Shown: piece by piece, positions 17,167 to 30,678 of the stretch
Layout: the number at the start of each line of letters is the position of its first letter
Numbering within the stretch: position 1 is the stretch's first letter
Assembly: GCA_030603065.1 (NCBI GenBank)
Contig: JAUVYN010000010.1
Location: forward strand, 1 to 62,438
From: Pseudomonas sp.
GTDB taxonomy: Bacteria; Pseudomonadota; Gammaproteobacteria; Pseudomonadales; Pseudomonadaceae
Reading direction: 5' to 3'
DNA: 62,438 nucleotides
The notes under the pieces: model-generated
Seen by the model: only the letters and a program-made list of their open reading frames with translations
Told to the model about the DNA's origin: nothing
Database searches by the model: none
Made by a program: the position numbers and the translations under genes

Positions 17167-18378
17167 ATGCAGCGCTTGGTCAACAAACAGGTAGTACTCG
17201 GAGTGAGTGGCGGCATTGCCGCCTACAAAAGCGCAGAACTGGTGCGGCGACTGCGTGACGCCGGGGCCGAGGTCCGCGTGGTCATGACCCAGGCCGCCCG
17301 CGAATTCATTACCCCGCTCACCCTGCAGGCACTCTCTGGTCATCCGGTCCATGGCGATCTCCTCGATCCCGCGGCGGAAGCGGCCATGGGGCATATCGAG
17401 CTGGCGCGCTGGGCGGACCTGGTCCTGATAGCGCCCACGACAGCAGACCTCATGGCACGCCTGGCCCAGGGCCGCGGCGACGATCTGCTGACCACGCTGG
17501 TACTGGCTACCGATGCACCGGTGGCCATCGCCCCCGCGATGAACCAGGCGATGTGGCGCGACCCCGCGACCCAGGCCAATCTCGCCACGCTTCAGGAAAG
17601 GGGCGTCAGGGTTTTCGGACCTGCCGCGGGCGAACAGGCCTGCGGCGATGTGGGGCCGGGACGCATGCTGGAACCCGTCGATCTGGCAACCCGGGCCGCG
17701 GAATGCTTCGAACTGGGTCTGCTCACCGGCCGTCACCTGCTGATCAATGCCGGCCCAACCCGTGAGGCCATCGACCCGGTCCGCTATATTTCCAATCACA
17801 GCTCCGGCAAGATGGGCTTTGCCCTCGCGGCAGCCGCGGCGGAACTGGATGCCCGGGTTACGCTGGTCGCCGGGCCGGTCAATCTGCCCACCCCGCCGCG
17901 GGTCACGCGCATCGACGTGGTAAGCGCCCGGGATATGCTCGAAGCCTGCCTGGCAGCCCTCCCCGCGGACCTCTTCATCGCCGCGGCGGCGGTTGCGGAC
18001 TATCGCCCGGAACAGTGCGCCACCTCGAAACTGAAGAAGAGTCCCGACGGGAATGATGGCATGCTGTTGAGGATGGTACGCAATCCGGACATTCTCGCCA
18101 CCCTCGCCAGCCACCCGCAACGGCCCTGGTGCGTCGGTTTCGCTGCAGAAACCGATAATCTACTCGACTACGCACGGGACAAGCTGGTGCGCAAGAATCT
18201 CGACCTGATCATCGCCAATGATGTGAGTCTGCCGGGGATCGGATTCAACAGCGACCAGAACGCAGTCACCCTGATCGACCGTGACCTCAATCAGACCAGT
18301 CTGCCGCAGACCAGCAAGCAGAAACTGGCCCGCCAGATCATGACCCAGCTTGCCGCCCGCCTGGCCGGCCCGAACTGA
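17167..18378 (+). CDS. coaBC: Bifunctional phosphopantothenoylcysteine decarboxylase / phosphopantothenate-cysteine ligase
   Basis: The 403-residue enzyme joins two steps of coenzyme A synthesis. The N-terminal CoaC part (to about 190) binds FMN and shows [16 protein letters not shown], the [11 protein letters not shown] histidine motif, APAMNQAMW and the [10 protein letters not shown] flap. The C-terminal CoaB part has [29 protein letters not shown] and a KLKK lysine motif for the CTP-dependent ligase step. ATG 17167 has GGAG six bases upstream; the longer frame from 17086 adds residues not found in the family. The dut gene follows closely, so they are probably cotranscribed. Confidence 0.95.
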   Translation: MQRLVNKQVVLGVSGGIAAYKSAELVRRLRDAGAEVRVVMTQAAREFITPLTLQALSGHPVHGDLLDPAAEAAMGHIELARWADLVLIAPTTADLMARLAQGRGDDLLTTLVLATDAPVAIAPAMNQAMWRDPATQANLATLQERGVRVFGPAAGEQACGDVGPGRMLEPVDLATRAAECFELGLLTGRHLLINAGPTREAIDPVRYISNHSSGKMGFALAAAAAELDARVTLVAGPVNLPTPPRVTRIDVVSARDMLEACLAALPADLFIAAAAVADYRPEQCATSKLKKSPDGNDGMLLRMVRNPDILATLASHPQRPWCVGFAAETDNLLDYARDKLVRKNLDLIIANDVSLPGIGFNSDQNAVTLIDRDLNQTSLPQTSKQKLARQIMTQLAARLAGPN

Positions 18379-18389
18379 TAAGGATGCCC

Positions 18390-18845
18390 ATGCACGCCCT
18401 GCAAGCCCGAATTCTCGATCCGCGCCTCGGTAGCCAGTGGCCGCTGCCGCATTACGCTACTGAAGGCTCCGCAGGACTCGACCTGCGAGCGATGCTCGAA
18501 GGCCCCCTGACACTGAAGCCTGGTGCCACCACGCTCATCCCCACTGGGCTTGCCATACACATCGCTGATCCCGGCCTGGCGGCTCTGATCCTGCCCCGCT
18601 CCGGTCTCGGCCACAAGCACGGCATCGTCCTGGGCAATCTGGTCGGGCTCATCGATTCGGATTATCAGGGTCAGTTGATGGTGTCATGCTGGAATCGTGG
18701 TACTGATCCGTTCACCATGGAACCGGGTGAACGCATCGCGCAACTGGTTCTGGTTCCGGTGCTGCAGGCTCGTCTGGAGGTCGTCGAGTCCTTCGATGAC
18801 AGCCAGCGCGGTGCTGGTGGCTTCGGCCATACCGGAAATCACTGA
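18390..18845 (+). CDS. dut: Deoxyuridine 5'-triphosphate nucleotidohydrolase (dUTPase)
   Basis: The 151-residue protein contains all five dUTPase motifs, including [38 protein letters not shown] and the glycine-rich C-terminal [10 protein letters not shown] that closes over the nucleotide. The trimeric enzyme turns dUTP into dUMP and keeps uracil out of DNA. The upstream ATG at 18384 is possible, but 18390 has AGGA at the best spacing and matches the usual [10 protein letters not shown] start. It lies 11 bp after coaBC. Confidence 0.96.
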   Translation: MHALQARILDPRLGSQWPLPHYATEGSAGLDLRAMLEGPLTLKPGATTLIPTGLAIHIADPGLAALILPRSGLGHKHGIVLGNLVGLIDSDYQGQLMVSCWNRGTDPFTMEPGERIAQLVLVPVLQARLEVVESFDDSQRGAGGFGHTGNH

Positions 18846-18876
18846 CCATTTCCTTACGCATGGAGGCAGTATCGAG

Positions 18877-22297
<3,421 letters not shown>

Positions 22298-22298
<1 letters not shown>

Positions 22299-22741
22299 TG
22301 CAGCAGAGCGACTTTACCTTCAGCCACCCTTTGCGTGTTCGCTGGGCCGAGGCCGACCTTCAGGGCATCGTCTTCAACGGCCATTATCTGACCTATGCGG
22401 ACGTCGGCATCACCGAGTACTTCCGCGCCATGGGCCAGGCGTACAGCGGGGAAACCGGCGTCCAGGGAGCGGACTTCTTCGCGGTACGCACCTTGCTCGA
22501 GTATCGCGCCCCGGCACGCTTCGACGACATGCTGACCATCCATGTGCGGGTCGCGCGGCTGGGGAACTCGAGCATGCAGTTCACCATCGGCATCTATCGC
22601 GACAGCGAGCTGCTGGTCACCGGCGAGGTGACCTATGTGCATGCGGGCGCCGATCGGCGCCCTAGCAGCATCCCGGAAAGCTTTCGCGCGGCGATCAGAA
22701 ATTTCGAGATCACCCCGCCGGAGGAAGCCTCGAGGGGCTAG
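22298..22741 (+). CDS. Hotdog-fold acyl-CoA thioesterase (4HBT family)
   Basis: The 147-residue protein has the 4-hydroxybenzoyl-CoA thioesterase pattern near the start, RVRWAEADLQGIVFNGHYLTYAD, with the acidic residue and following helix of the hotdog fold, and a family-like core VRTLLEYRAPARFDDMLTIHVRV. It should hydrolyse a thioester of CoA; the acyl group is unknown. A GTG three bases upstream is an alternative start. It overlaps argB by one base in a TGATG junction. Confidence 0.82.
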
Positions 22742-22747
22742 GCACAC

Positions 22748-23338
22748 TCAATCGCCGAGCAGCGCCGTCAGGCGTTCGCGCTGCTCGGCAAAGCGTTCGT
22801 TGACCTCTATTATCTCCGCTTCCTTCTGCGCGATGAGACGCTCCAGGCGAGCGGTTTCCTCATTCGACTCGGCAATTTCGTTGAGCAAAGACGGGTCCAC
22901 CTCGCGTCCGGCGCGTTGCTGCGCGGCGGCGCGGAGTTCCAGGCGTTCGCGCTGCTGGGCAAGCACCAGAATGCTGCTGCGCGCGCTGGCAATGAGGTTG
23001 TCGATCTGCGCCACATGGCGGCTTTGTGCGCGATCGAGGTCTCTGGTGTTGCTGTACAGCCGCAGCAGCGTGGCGTCAGCCGCACGCTGGCGCTCCTGGT
23101 CGGCCAGGGCGCGTCGAGCTGCCTCTCGCTCTTCCCGGGTGGGCGCAGCGGGAATCACCCGCAGGACACGGCCCTGCGAGTCGAGCACTTCATACCCGTT
23201 GCTTACGAATTCGGGAGGCACCCGGCTATCCAGCACGGTGACGCCGCGGTTGTCGATGTAACGATACAGTTCCGCCTGCACCGTGGCGGCAGCGCTCAGC
23301 AGCAACAATGAAACAGCCCAGCAGCCCACCCTTCGCAT
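22748..23338 (-). CDS. Exported DUF4124 protein with coiled coil
   Basis: The 196-residue protein has a signal peptide (MRRVGCWAVSLLLLSAAATVQA), a short DUF4124 beta domain (ELYRYIDNRGVTVLDSRVPPEFV) and a long charged helical tail rich in E, R and A (from about residue 68), which should form a coiled coil in the periplasm. No enzyme motif is present. Proteins of this layout are common and uncharacterised in Pseudomonas. It converges on the thioesterase gene with a gap of 6 bp and lies downstream of pyrE on the same strand. Confidence 0.75.
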   Translation of the reverse strand: MRRVGCWAVSLLLLSAAATVQAELYRYIDNRGVTVLDSRVPPEFVSNGYEVLDSQGRVLRVIPAAPTREEREAARRALADQERQRAADATLLRLYSNTRDLDRAQSRHVAQIDNLIASARSSILVLAQQRERLELRAAAQQRAGREVDPSLLNEIAESNEETARLERLIAQKEAEIIEVNERFAEQRERLTALLGD

Positions 23339-23378
23339 AATAAGGACACCCTGTCAGGAGCCGAAGCTCATCTCTTGC

Positions 23379-24023
23379 TCAAATACCGTACTCCGCACGG
23401 TACGCCTCTACCGCAGGCAAATGGTGACGAAGCTCGGCGTCTTCCTGTAAAAAGCCCAGCAACTGGGTGAGGGACACGATACTGATCACGGGAATGCCGA
23501 AATCCCTTTCCACCTCCTGCACCGCGGAAAGCTCTCCTTGGCCACGCTCCTGACGGTCCAGCGCGATCATCACCGCCGCGGGCGTGGCGCCGGCTGCCTG
23601 GATGATCTGCATGACCTCGCGGACCGCAGTTCCGGCGGTCATCACATCGTCGATGATCAGCACCCGGCCGTTGAGCGGTGCGCCGACCAGACTGCCACCT
23701 TCGCCATGGTCCTTGGCTTCCTTGCGGTTGAAACAGTATGGCAGATTGCGATCAAAACTTTCAGCCAGCGATACCGCTGTAACGGCTGCCAGCGGAATAC
23801 CTTTATAAGCCGGCCCGAAGATGACGTCGACATCCTCCAGTCCGCTGTGGACGAAGGCCTGCGCATAGTAACGCCCGAGGCGTCCCAGCGCCGTTCCGTC
23901 ATTGAACAGACCCGCATTGAAGAAGTACGGGCTGACACGACCCGACTTGAGGGTGAACTCGCCGAATCGCAAAACCTGCCGATCCAGCGCAAAACGAATG
24001 AATTCCCGCTGATATTCGTGCAT
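23379..24023 (-). CDS. pyrE: Orotate phosphoribosyltransferase
   Basis: The 214-residue enzyme joins orotate and PRPP to make orotidine monophosphate in pyrimidine synthesis. It shows the PRPP-binding motif [13 protein letters not shown], the catalytic loop [15 protein letters not shown] and the start [34 protein letters not shown] lies six bases before the start codon. It is divergent from crc with a gap of only 70 bp, the same pair found across Pseudomonas. Confidence 0.97.
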   Translation of the reverse strand: MHEYQREFIRFALDRQVLRFGEFTLKSGRVSPYFFNAGLFNDGTALGRLGRYYAQAFVHSGLEDVDVIFGPAYKGIPLAAVTAVSLAESFDRNLPYCFNRKEAKDHGEGGSLVGAPLNGRVLIIDDVMTAGTAVREVMQIIQAAGATPAAVMIALDRQERGQGELSAVQEVERDFGIPVISIVSLTQLLGFLQEDAELRHHLPAVEAYRAEYGI

Positions 24024-24035
24024 CTAACCCTCGTC

Positions 24036-24066
24036 TTAACAAAAAGCCTGCCAGCTCGGTTATCAT
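24036..24066 (+). promoter_or_regulatory. Weak promoter candidate for crc in the pyrE-crc gap
   Basis: TTAACA (24036-24041) and TATCAT (24061-24066) are 19 bp apart, longer than ideal. The reverse strand carries an overlapping TATGAT at 24062-24067 that could serve pyrE. Confidence 0.3.
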
Positions 24067-24093
24067 ACACGCACGATTTTGAGGGGGCCATGC

Positions 24094-24873
24094 ATGCGAA
24101 TCATCAGTCTGAATGTGAACGGAGTCGAGTCCGCGGCCAGTCGTGGTCTGTTCGACTGGTTGCGCACACAGGACGCTGATGTGATCTGCCTGCAGGACAT
24201 TCGGATCACTGCCCCCGAGCTCGAGCAGGATGCCTACTGGCTGGACGGTTACTGGCAGTACTGCTTCGAAGCAGAAGTTCCGAGCCAGGGTGGCGTAGCA
24301 ATCTACACGCGGACAGCGCCCAAGGCCATCATCATGGGGCTGGGTTTTGAGCTGGCCGACCGCTATGGACGCTTCATCCAGGCCGATTTCGACAAGGTCA
24401 GCATAGGCTGTCTGCTGCTTCCCAGCGGCCGCGGCGGAGATGCCGATCTGAATCAGAAATTCAAGTTCATGAACGACTTCACGGGCTATCTGAACAAGCA
24501 GCGGCGCAAGCGCCGTGAATTCATCTACTGCGGCTCGCTCCACGTCGCGCACCTGAAGCTGGACGTAAAGAACTGGCGCGACTGCCAGGACCAGCCTGGT
24601 TTCATGGCACCCGAACGGGCCTGGATGGACGAAATCTTTGGCAACCTCGGCTACGTCGATGCGCTACGCGAAGTCACCCGCGAATCGGATCTGTACAGCT
24701 GGTGGCCGGACAGCGAACAGGCACAGGACCTCAATCTGGGACTGCGCTTCGACTACCAGATCCTCACCCCAGGTCTGCGTCGCTTCGTCAAGAATGCACA
24801 GATTCCCCGGAAGGCACGCTTTTCCGAGCACGCACCGGTAATCATCGATTACGACTGGACGCTCAGCATCTGA
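24094..24873 (+). CDS. crc: Catabolite repression control protein Crc
   Basis: The 259-residue protein matches P. aeruginosa Crc in length and along its whole sequence (MRIISLNVNGVESAASRGLF, DRYGRFIQADFDKVSI, NQKFKFMNDFTGYLNKQRRKRREF, SWWPDSEQAQDLNLG). It has the exonuclease/endonuclease/phosphatase fold but is not a nuclease; with Hfq it holds A-rich sites in mRNAs and blocks translation of genes for less-preferred carbon sources. ATG 24094, with GAGGGGG six to seven bases upstream, gives the known N-terminus; ATG 24079 would overlap the ribosome binding site. Confidence 0.96.
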   Translation: MRIISLNVNGVESAASRGLFDWLRTQDADVICLQDIRITAPELEQDAYWLDGYWQYCFEAEVPSQGGVAIYTRTAPKAIIMGLGFELADRYGRFIQADFDKVSIGCLLLPSGRGGDADLNQKFKFMNDFTGYLNKQRRKRREFIYCGSLHVAHLKLDVKNWRDCQDQPGFMAPERAWMDEIFGNLGYVDALREVTRESDLYSWWPDSEQAQDLNLGLRFDYQILTPGLRRFVKNAQIPRKARFSEHAPVIIDYDWTLSI

Positions 24874-24906
24874 CAGGGCCCGGATTCACCCGGGAGCCCG
24901 GGCGAA

Positions 24907-25281
24907 TCAGCGAATCAACCGCCAACAGAACGGGTAGCGATAGAGTTTGCCTTCGCCGGCCTTGATGGCAGCGATGATCATCAATACCACCGCTCCCACG
25001 ACAAGAACGGCCATCAGCAGAAAGCCGACCAGCACCGCCATCAGCAGAAAACAGACCAGCGCCGCCAGGGCGACCGTGATCTGGAAGTTCAACGCCTCCT
25101 TGCCCTGATCATCAATGAAGGGATGCTGGTCCCGCTTCAGTTGCCAGACCAATAGCGGCCCGATCAGACTGCCGATGATCGGCAGCAGATAGCCGAGAAA
25201 TCCGGCAAGATGGACGATCATCGCCCATTTCCGAGCCTCGGAATCAGGCAAGGTCCCGTTCGGTTGCAATGCATCGTTCAT
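24907..25281 (-). CDS. DUF4870 membrane protein
   Basis: The 124-residue protein starts MNDALQPNGTLPDSEARKWAM and has a DUF4870 pattern: MIVHLAGFLGYLLPIIGSLIGPLLVWQLKRDQHPFID, then DQGKEALNFQ and two more hydrophobic helices. Members are small inner-membrane proteins of unknown function. The membrane region contains a near-duplicated segment (LLMAVLVGF followed by LLMAVLVVG). GGGAG lies eight bases before ATG 25281; the longer frame to 25389 is not family-like. It follows rph on the same strand and is convergent with crc. Confidence 0.82.
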   Translation of the reverse strand: MNDALQPNGTLPDSEARKWAMIVHLAGFLGYLLPIIGSLIGPLLVWQLKRDQHPFIDDQGKEALNFQITVALAALVCFLLMAVLVGFLLMAVLVVGAVVLMIIAAIKAGEGKLYRYPFCWRLIR

Positions 25282-25315
25282 CGCCGCACTCCCTTCGCAT
25301 GCTATCGCCTGCTGA

Positions 25316-26035
25316 TTAATCCTGGAGTGCCGCCTGTTGCAGGGCGAACAGCTCCTCGACACCCTTTTTCGCCAGATCCAGCATAGCATTCAGCTCGACC
25401 GGACTGAACGGAGCGGCCTCGGCAGTACCCTGTACTTCGATGAACCCACCGGCGTCGGTCATCACCACATTGAGGTCGGTGTCCGCTGCAGAATCCTCCA
25501 GATAATCCAGATCCAGCACCGGCACGCCCTGATAGATACCCACCGACACGGCGGCGATCATCTGTACCGAAGGAACCTTCTTGATGCTGCCCCGCTTTTT
25601 CATGGTGCGCAGCGCATCGACCAACGCCACGCAGGCTCCGGTGATGGATGCGGTGCGGGTTCCGCCGTCAGCCTGGATCACGTCGCAGTCGATGTGCAGG
25701 GTGTTCTCGCCAATACTTTTCAGGTCCACTGCGGCGCGCAACGAACGGCCGATCAGCCGCTGGATTTCAAGGGTGCGGCCGCCCTGCTTGCCCTTGCTCG
25801 CTTCACGCTGCATGCGCTCGCCAGTAGCGCGCGGCAACATGCCGTATTCGGCGGTGATCCAGCCCTGCCCCGACCCACGCAGGAAACGCGGCACGCCGGC
25901 CTCGACGCTGGCAGTACAGATGACCTTGGTGTCACCGAATTCGACCAGCACCGAGCCCTCGGCATGCTTGGTGTAATGACGGGTCAGTGTGACCTGACGC
26001 ATCTGATCGGCTTCGCGCCCGCTGGGTCGTTTCAT
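25316..26035 (-). CDS. rph: Ribonuclease PH
   Basis: The 239-residue phosphorolytic exoribonuclease trims the 3' ends of tRNA precursors. It begins [36 protein letters not shown] and carries [39 protein letters not shown] and the active-site region [23 protein letters not shown] lies about nine bases upstream of the start. A TATACT -10 hexamer occurs upstream at 26073-26078 on the minus strand without a clear -35. It is divergent from yicC. Confidence 0.97.
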   Translation of the reverse strand: MKRPSGREADQMRQVTLTRHYTKHAEGSVLVEFGDTKVICTASVEAGVPRFLRGSGQGWITAEYGMLPRATGERMQREASKGKQGGRTLEIQRLIGRSLRAAVDLKSIGENTLHIDCDVIQADGGTRTASITGACVALVDALRTMKKRGSIKKVPSVQMIAAVSVGIYQGVPVLDLDYLEDSAADTDLNVVMTDAGGFIEVQGTAEAAPFSPVELNAMLDLAKKGVEELFALQQAALQD

Positions 26036-26170
26036 GATTGTGAGTCCTTGCTACTGCCTGAATGAAGCACGAAGTATACGGGTACGGGCCGGGTGGGGAC
26101 AGCCGCGGTACCCCAACCACGGACCAGGCGTTACAATGGCCCGGCACACAAGGACAGCAGAGGCACCACG

Positions 26171-27037
26171 ATGGTTTACAGCATGACCGCATTCTCGCGC
26201 TGCGAGCTGAGCCAGGACCAGGGTAATCTGGCCTGGGAGCTACGCTCGGTGAACCACCGCTATCTGGAGGCAAGTCTGCGCCTGCCCGAAGCCTTCCGCG
26301 AGCTGGAAGGCCCATTGCGCGAACGGTTGCGCAAAGAGCTTGGCCGCGGCAAGGTTGAATGTACTCTGCGTTTCAACCCTGCCAGCACTGCCCATCCTTC
26401 ACTGCAGATCAATCAGCCGCTGGTGGACCACTTGGTCGATGCGGCCGGTCGGATCGCTCGACAGCTGACCAACCCGGCGCCGGTCAGCCCTCTGGAAATT
26501 CTGGCCTGGCCCGGCGTGCTTGGCGGCGCAGAAGCCGACCAGAGTGGGCTGGTCACGCAGGCCAGGGAGCTGTTCGAACAGGCCCTTGCCGAACTGAAGG
26601 CGCAGCGCGGGCGTGAAGGTGGAGAACTCAAGGCTCTCATCGAGGAGCGGCTCGATGCAATCGAGGAGCGTGTCGGCGTTTTGCGTCAGATGATGCCCGA
26701 ACTGCTCAACGCCCACAGACAGAAGCTGATCGACCGCTTTGCCGAGGCTCGTCTCGAGCTGGACGGCACCCGTGTCGAACAGGAACTGGTCCTGCTCGCG
26801 CAGAAGATCGACGTGGCCGAAGAACTCGACCGCCTGGCTACCCATGTCAACGAAACCCGACGTGTATTGAAGGACAAAGGCGCAATCGGTCGGCGTCTGG
26901 ACTTTCTCATGCAGGAGTTCAATCGTGAAGCCAATACGCTAGGCTCCAAGGCGATCGACAGCCGCAGTACCCAAGCAGCCGTGGACCTGAAGGTGTATAT
27001 CGAGCAGATGCGCGAGCAGGTTCAGAACATCGAATGA
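26171..27037 (+). CDS. yicC: YicC family endoribonuclease
   Basis: The 288-residue protein reads MVYSMTAFSRCELSQDQGNLAWELRSVNHRYLE at the start and ends KVYIEQMREQVQNIE, both hallmarks of YicC. The middle is helical; the conserved C-terminal half contains RVEQELVLLAQKIDVAEELDRL and FLMQEFNREANTLGSKA. Recent work on E. coli YicC describes it as an endoribonuclease that affects small RNA stability. The start has AGAGG eight bases upstream; the longer frame from 26093 is not conserved. TACAAT at 26132-26137 may be the -10 element. Confidence 0.92.
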   Translation: MVYSMTAFSRCELSQDQGNLAWELRSVNHRYLEASLRLPEAFRELEGPLRERLRKELGRGKVECTLRFNPASTAHPSLQINQPLVDHLVDAAGRIARQLTNPAPVSPLEILAWPGVLGGAEADQSGLVTQARELFEQALAELKAQRGREGGELKALIEERLDAIEERVGVLRQMMPELLNAHRQKLIDRFAEARLELDGTRVEQELVLLAQKIDVAEELDRLATHVNETRRVLKDKGAIGRRLDFLMQEFNREANTLGSKAIDSRSTQAAVDLKVYIEQMREQVQNIE

Positions 27038-27067
27038 CCTGCAGGCATGCGGAGCCTGTCAGCCCCT

Positions 27068-28183
27068 TCAGCCGCGCGCGGCGGTCAGCAGATAGGCCCC
27101 GGCCAGACTGAACAGCAGCATCGGGATCGACCAGGCGTGAAACGCCAGCCACAACCGGCGCTGACGGCCTAGGCGGAGAGCTATGAGATTGGCCAGAGAG
27201 CCGATCGCCAGTCCGAAACCACCGACATTCACACCCCACGCCAGGCCATACCATTGTTCGCTGAAGGCGGCCAGAAAGATGGCCGCTGGAACATTGGAAA
27301 TCAGCTGAGAAAGCAGCGCCGCCCCGGTCATCTCCGCGCCTGGCAGAGCGACCAGCCCCTCGGCGACACCCGCCATGACCGGTAGCTGAGCAAGCAGCCC
27401 GAGATCGACGAACATCAGCACGAATATCGCCAGTATCAACCAGTCCACACCGCGCAGCACGTCTCGCCAAAGCAGCAGGAACAGCGTCAGTATCCCCGCC
27501 AGGGCCCACCAGATCAGGCCCATTTCGACCAGCACCAGGAAAGCCGGATAGCACAGCAGGGAGACCCGAAAAAGGCAGGCGCGAACAGGGCCGCGCACCC
27601 CCGACTGATCAAGGGCCACCGGTCTCGCCGGAAACGCAAATGCCGTCAGCAGCAGCAGAGTGACCAGCATCCAACCGGCGATCGGCAACATGGCCATGAA
27701 AAAGACCGCAAAGCTGTCCCCAGACAACTGCCAGAGGAGCAGGTTCTGGGGATTGCCGATCGGACTCGCCGCCGAGCCGGCGTTCACTGCAAGCGCTTCG
27801 AAAATGACCAGGCGGCCAACCGGCAACGGTGCCATGCCACCAAGAGCGACTGTCAGGGGCACGATGATGAACAGCGCCACATCATTGGTCACCACCGCGG
27901 AAAGCAGAGCGGCGAAGAGCACCATGGACAGCGCAAGACGGCGCTCGTCGGGCATCCGGCGGAGCAGCCAGTCGCCGGCTCGCCGGAGGGCACCGCTGTC
28001 TTCCAGACCGCGACTGAGAACCATGAGGCCGGCGAGAATCGCGATGGTGTGCCATTCGACCAACTGCGGTACCAGGTGCCACGCATCGGGCATCATTGCC
28101 ATCAGCAGGGCAAACCCGAGTAGCAGCGCGAGCAGCAACAGGTCTTCGGATACCCGGGAGTACATGTAGCGCAGTAGTTTCAA
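27068..28183 (-). CDS. SLC13/ArsB-superfamily anion permease
   Basis: The 371-residue membrane protein has about ten hydrophobic helices and typical ion-transporter-superfamily features: the pore segment AVVTNDVALFIIVPLTVAL, the re-entrant SAASPIGNPQNLLLWQLSG, and a second half repeat with SQLISNVPAAIFLAAF. Relatives move dicarboxylates, arsenite, Na+/H+ or other ions, so the substrate is open. It converges on yicC with a gap of 30 bp and sits downstream of the DUF2254 gene, both on the minus strand. Confidence 0.75.
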   Translation of the reverse strand: MKLLRYMYSRVSEDLLLLALLLGFALLMAMMPDAWHLVPQLVEWHTIAILAGLMVLSRGLEDSGALRRAGDWLLRRMPDERRLALSMVLFAALLSAVVTNDVALFIIVPLTVALGGMAPLPVGRLVIFEALAVNAGSAASPIGNPQNLLLWQLSGDSFAVFFMAMLPIAGWMLVTLLLLTAFAFPARPVALDQSGVRGPVRACLFRVSLLCYPAFLVLVEMGLIWWALAGILTLFLLLWRDVLRGVDWLILAIFVLMFVDLGLLAQLPVMAGVAEGLVALPGAEMTGAALLSQLISNVPAAIFLAAFSEQWYGLAWGVNVGGFGLAIGSLANLIALRLGRQRRLWLAFHAWSIPMLLFSLAGAYLLTAARG

Positions 28184-28246
28184 GATTCGGGGAGTCCTTC
28201 GCAGGGCATCCAGCAGAGCATATCAGCACCGGCAGGCCGATACCGA

Positions 28247-29533
28247 TCAGCTTGCGGGTCTCCCGGCGGTCTCTGCAGCAATCTCGACGTCGCGAACGAG
28301 GCGTCGTAGCCTTTGCTTGTCCGACTCCAGGGCCAGCGCGAGCTCGGCATGCTGGCGTACCACCTGCGCGCAACGGCTGGCGTTGAGAGCGAAGTCGCCA
28401 CCCTGCCGGGCAAGCATGGCCAGACATTTGAGCAGACGAATCTGGACCTCTATGATCGCTGCACCATCGCGCGCCAGCGGTAAAAAAAGGTCGTCGAAGG
28501 CGTCGCCCAGACTCGTAGGGGTGACGTGGACGCGCGAACAGGTCAACTTGCCCAGCGGACCTTCGGCTTCCTCTTTCTTCCAGTGGGCGAACACCCGCAC
28601 TCCTCGACCGAGGATATCGATCGCCGTCCCCGGATCGTTGATGCCAGGCGACAGTGCGCGGGAGCCGATTTCCGCGAGCACTGTCAGGCCAAACCGCGGG
28701 TCCTGATCGAACGAGCGCTCCGGACCAACCGCAAAGCAGCCGCAAAGAGCCTGCTGCACGGACTGCCGGTTCGTCGCCACCCGGGCCAGCGGCTGGCCAG
28801 TAGTGACAAAGGCGCCGGGCTTGCAGATCAGGTAGACCTGCGCCTGATTTTCTTCCGCCCAGTCGGAAAGCCCGCCGATATCCACATGCTGCACATAACC
28901 GGTGGTTTCGGGATAGACCGGGACCGCCCCCGCCGGGATTTCCGAGTCCGGCTCGAACAACGGGCTAGTCCCGGTGAGCGGGTGGTCGACCCTTGAGCGC
29001 AGGGCAGCGAGGGTTGCCGCTTCCACCCTGCCAGCTGCATCCTCCATACGTCCGAAGCTGGACAGATGATCGATCCAGCGGACGATGGTGACCACGATGA
29101 GTGCAATCACCAGCACGGTGAATCCGAACATCACCAGTCGGCCGCGCTCGCCATAGACCTCGGTCCCCAGGGCGATCACCCCGACCAGACTGAACAGGAA
29201 GGCTCCAAGAAAAGTACCCAGAGCATTCTGGGTAGTCGAATCCTGCAACAGCAGGCGCGTAGCCCGAGGGCTGATGTTCGAGGTCACGGTACCGTATGCA
29301 GAAACCATGACCGTCAGGGAAAAAGTGGTTACCGCCAGCATGCTTGAAGCCATGATCTCGAGAATATCACCCACCGAGCCGGCGCCTATCTCCATGGGCG
29401 CCTCGCCGGGCCAGAAGCGCTGTGCGGCGGTCGCCAACAGCGCCGCACCAACGCCCAGGAGAGCATAGAGGGAGGCCCGCACCCAGAGCATTCTGCCCAG
29501 CTGCGAGAAGATCCATTGCCACTTCGAAATCAT
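28247..29533 (-). CDS. DUF2254 membrane protein
   Basis: The 428-residue protein starts MISKWQWIFSQLGRMLWVRASL, has four hydrophobic helices in its first 170 residues, with the conserved segment MLAVTTFSLTVMVSAYGTVTSNISPRATR, and a large soluble part with ETTGYVQHVDIGGLSDWAEE and SPGINDPGTAIDILGRG. This is the DUF2254 family of predicted inner-membrane proteins; the function is unknown. ATG 29533 fits the family start better than 29581. It is divergent from gmk. Confidence 0.82.
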   Translation of the reverse strand: MISKWQWIFSQLGRMLWVRASLYALLGVGAALLATAAQRFWPGEAPMEIGAGSVGDILEIMASSMLAVTTFSLTVMVSAYGTVTSNISPRATRLLLQDSTTQNALGTFLGAFLFSLVGVIALGTEVYGERGRLVMFGFTVLVIALIVVTIVRWIDHLSSFGRMEDAAGRVEAATLAALRSRVDHPLTGTSPLFEPDSEIPAGAVPVYPETTGYVQHVDIGGLSDWAEENQAQVYLICKPGAFVTTGQPLARVATNRQSVQQALCGCFAVGPERSFDQDPRFGLTVLAEIGSRALSPGINDPGTAIDILGRGVRVFAHWKKEEAEGPLGKLTCSRVHVTPTSLGDAFDDLFLPLARDGAAIIEVQIRLLKCLAMLARQGGDFALNASRCAQVVRQHAELALALESDKQRLRRLVRDVEIAAETAGRPAS

Positions 29534-29584
29534 GCTGTTTCCGCTCGCCTGCTTGCGTCCCGTTTGCGGACAGCGCCGCACGAC

Positions 29585-30278
<694 letters not shown>

Positions 30279-30357
30279 GTGTTCATTAAGTAGACTGCTT
30301 GGTCCTGCGCCCGCGCTATCGGCGCGTCCGTTTCATATTGCGTCCCGGAGTACACCC

Positions 30358-30615
30358 ATGGCCCGCGTCACTGTCGAAGACTGCCTGGAAAATGTAGAGA
30401 ACCGCTTTGAGCTGGTCATGCTGGCAACCAAACGTGCCCGTCAGATCGCCACCGGCGGCAAGGAACCCAAGGTCGCCTGGGAAAATGACAAGCCCACCGT
30501 GGTCGCCCTGCGTGAAGTCGCTGCAGGCCTCATTTCCAACGAGATCATGGCGCAGGAAGCGCTGCAGGATCAGCAGGAGCCGCTGTACTCGCTGGAATCC
30601 GAACTGAGCGAGTAA
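30358..30615 (+). CDS. rpoZ: RNA polymerase omega subunit
   Basis: The 85-residue protein begins [29 protein letters not shown], the diagnostic N-terminal region of omega, which helps fold the beta-prime subunit and forms one ppGpp site on RNA polymerase. It lies between gmk and spoT, as in most relatives. The preceding gap of 79 bp shows no clear terminator. Confidence 0.97.
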   Translation: MARVTVEDCLENVENRFELVMLATKRARQIATGGKEPKVAWENDKPTVVALREVAAGLISNEIMAQEALQDQQEPLYSLESELSE

Positions 30616-30678
30616 TCGCCGATGCTGGACGTGGTATCCTCGAATCAGCCCGCTGCAGAAGCGGGCCAGGGAGGCAGC

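Noticed and set aside
18697-18876. N-terminal extension of algC overlapping dut
   Set aside because: It reads dut in another frame; ATG 18877 has a good ribosome binding site.
27068-28183. Arsenite exporter ArsB assignment for the anion permease
   Set aside because: Only superfamily-level similarity; the true arsenite exporter in the window is the ACR3 protein at 55592.
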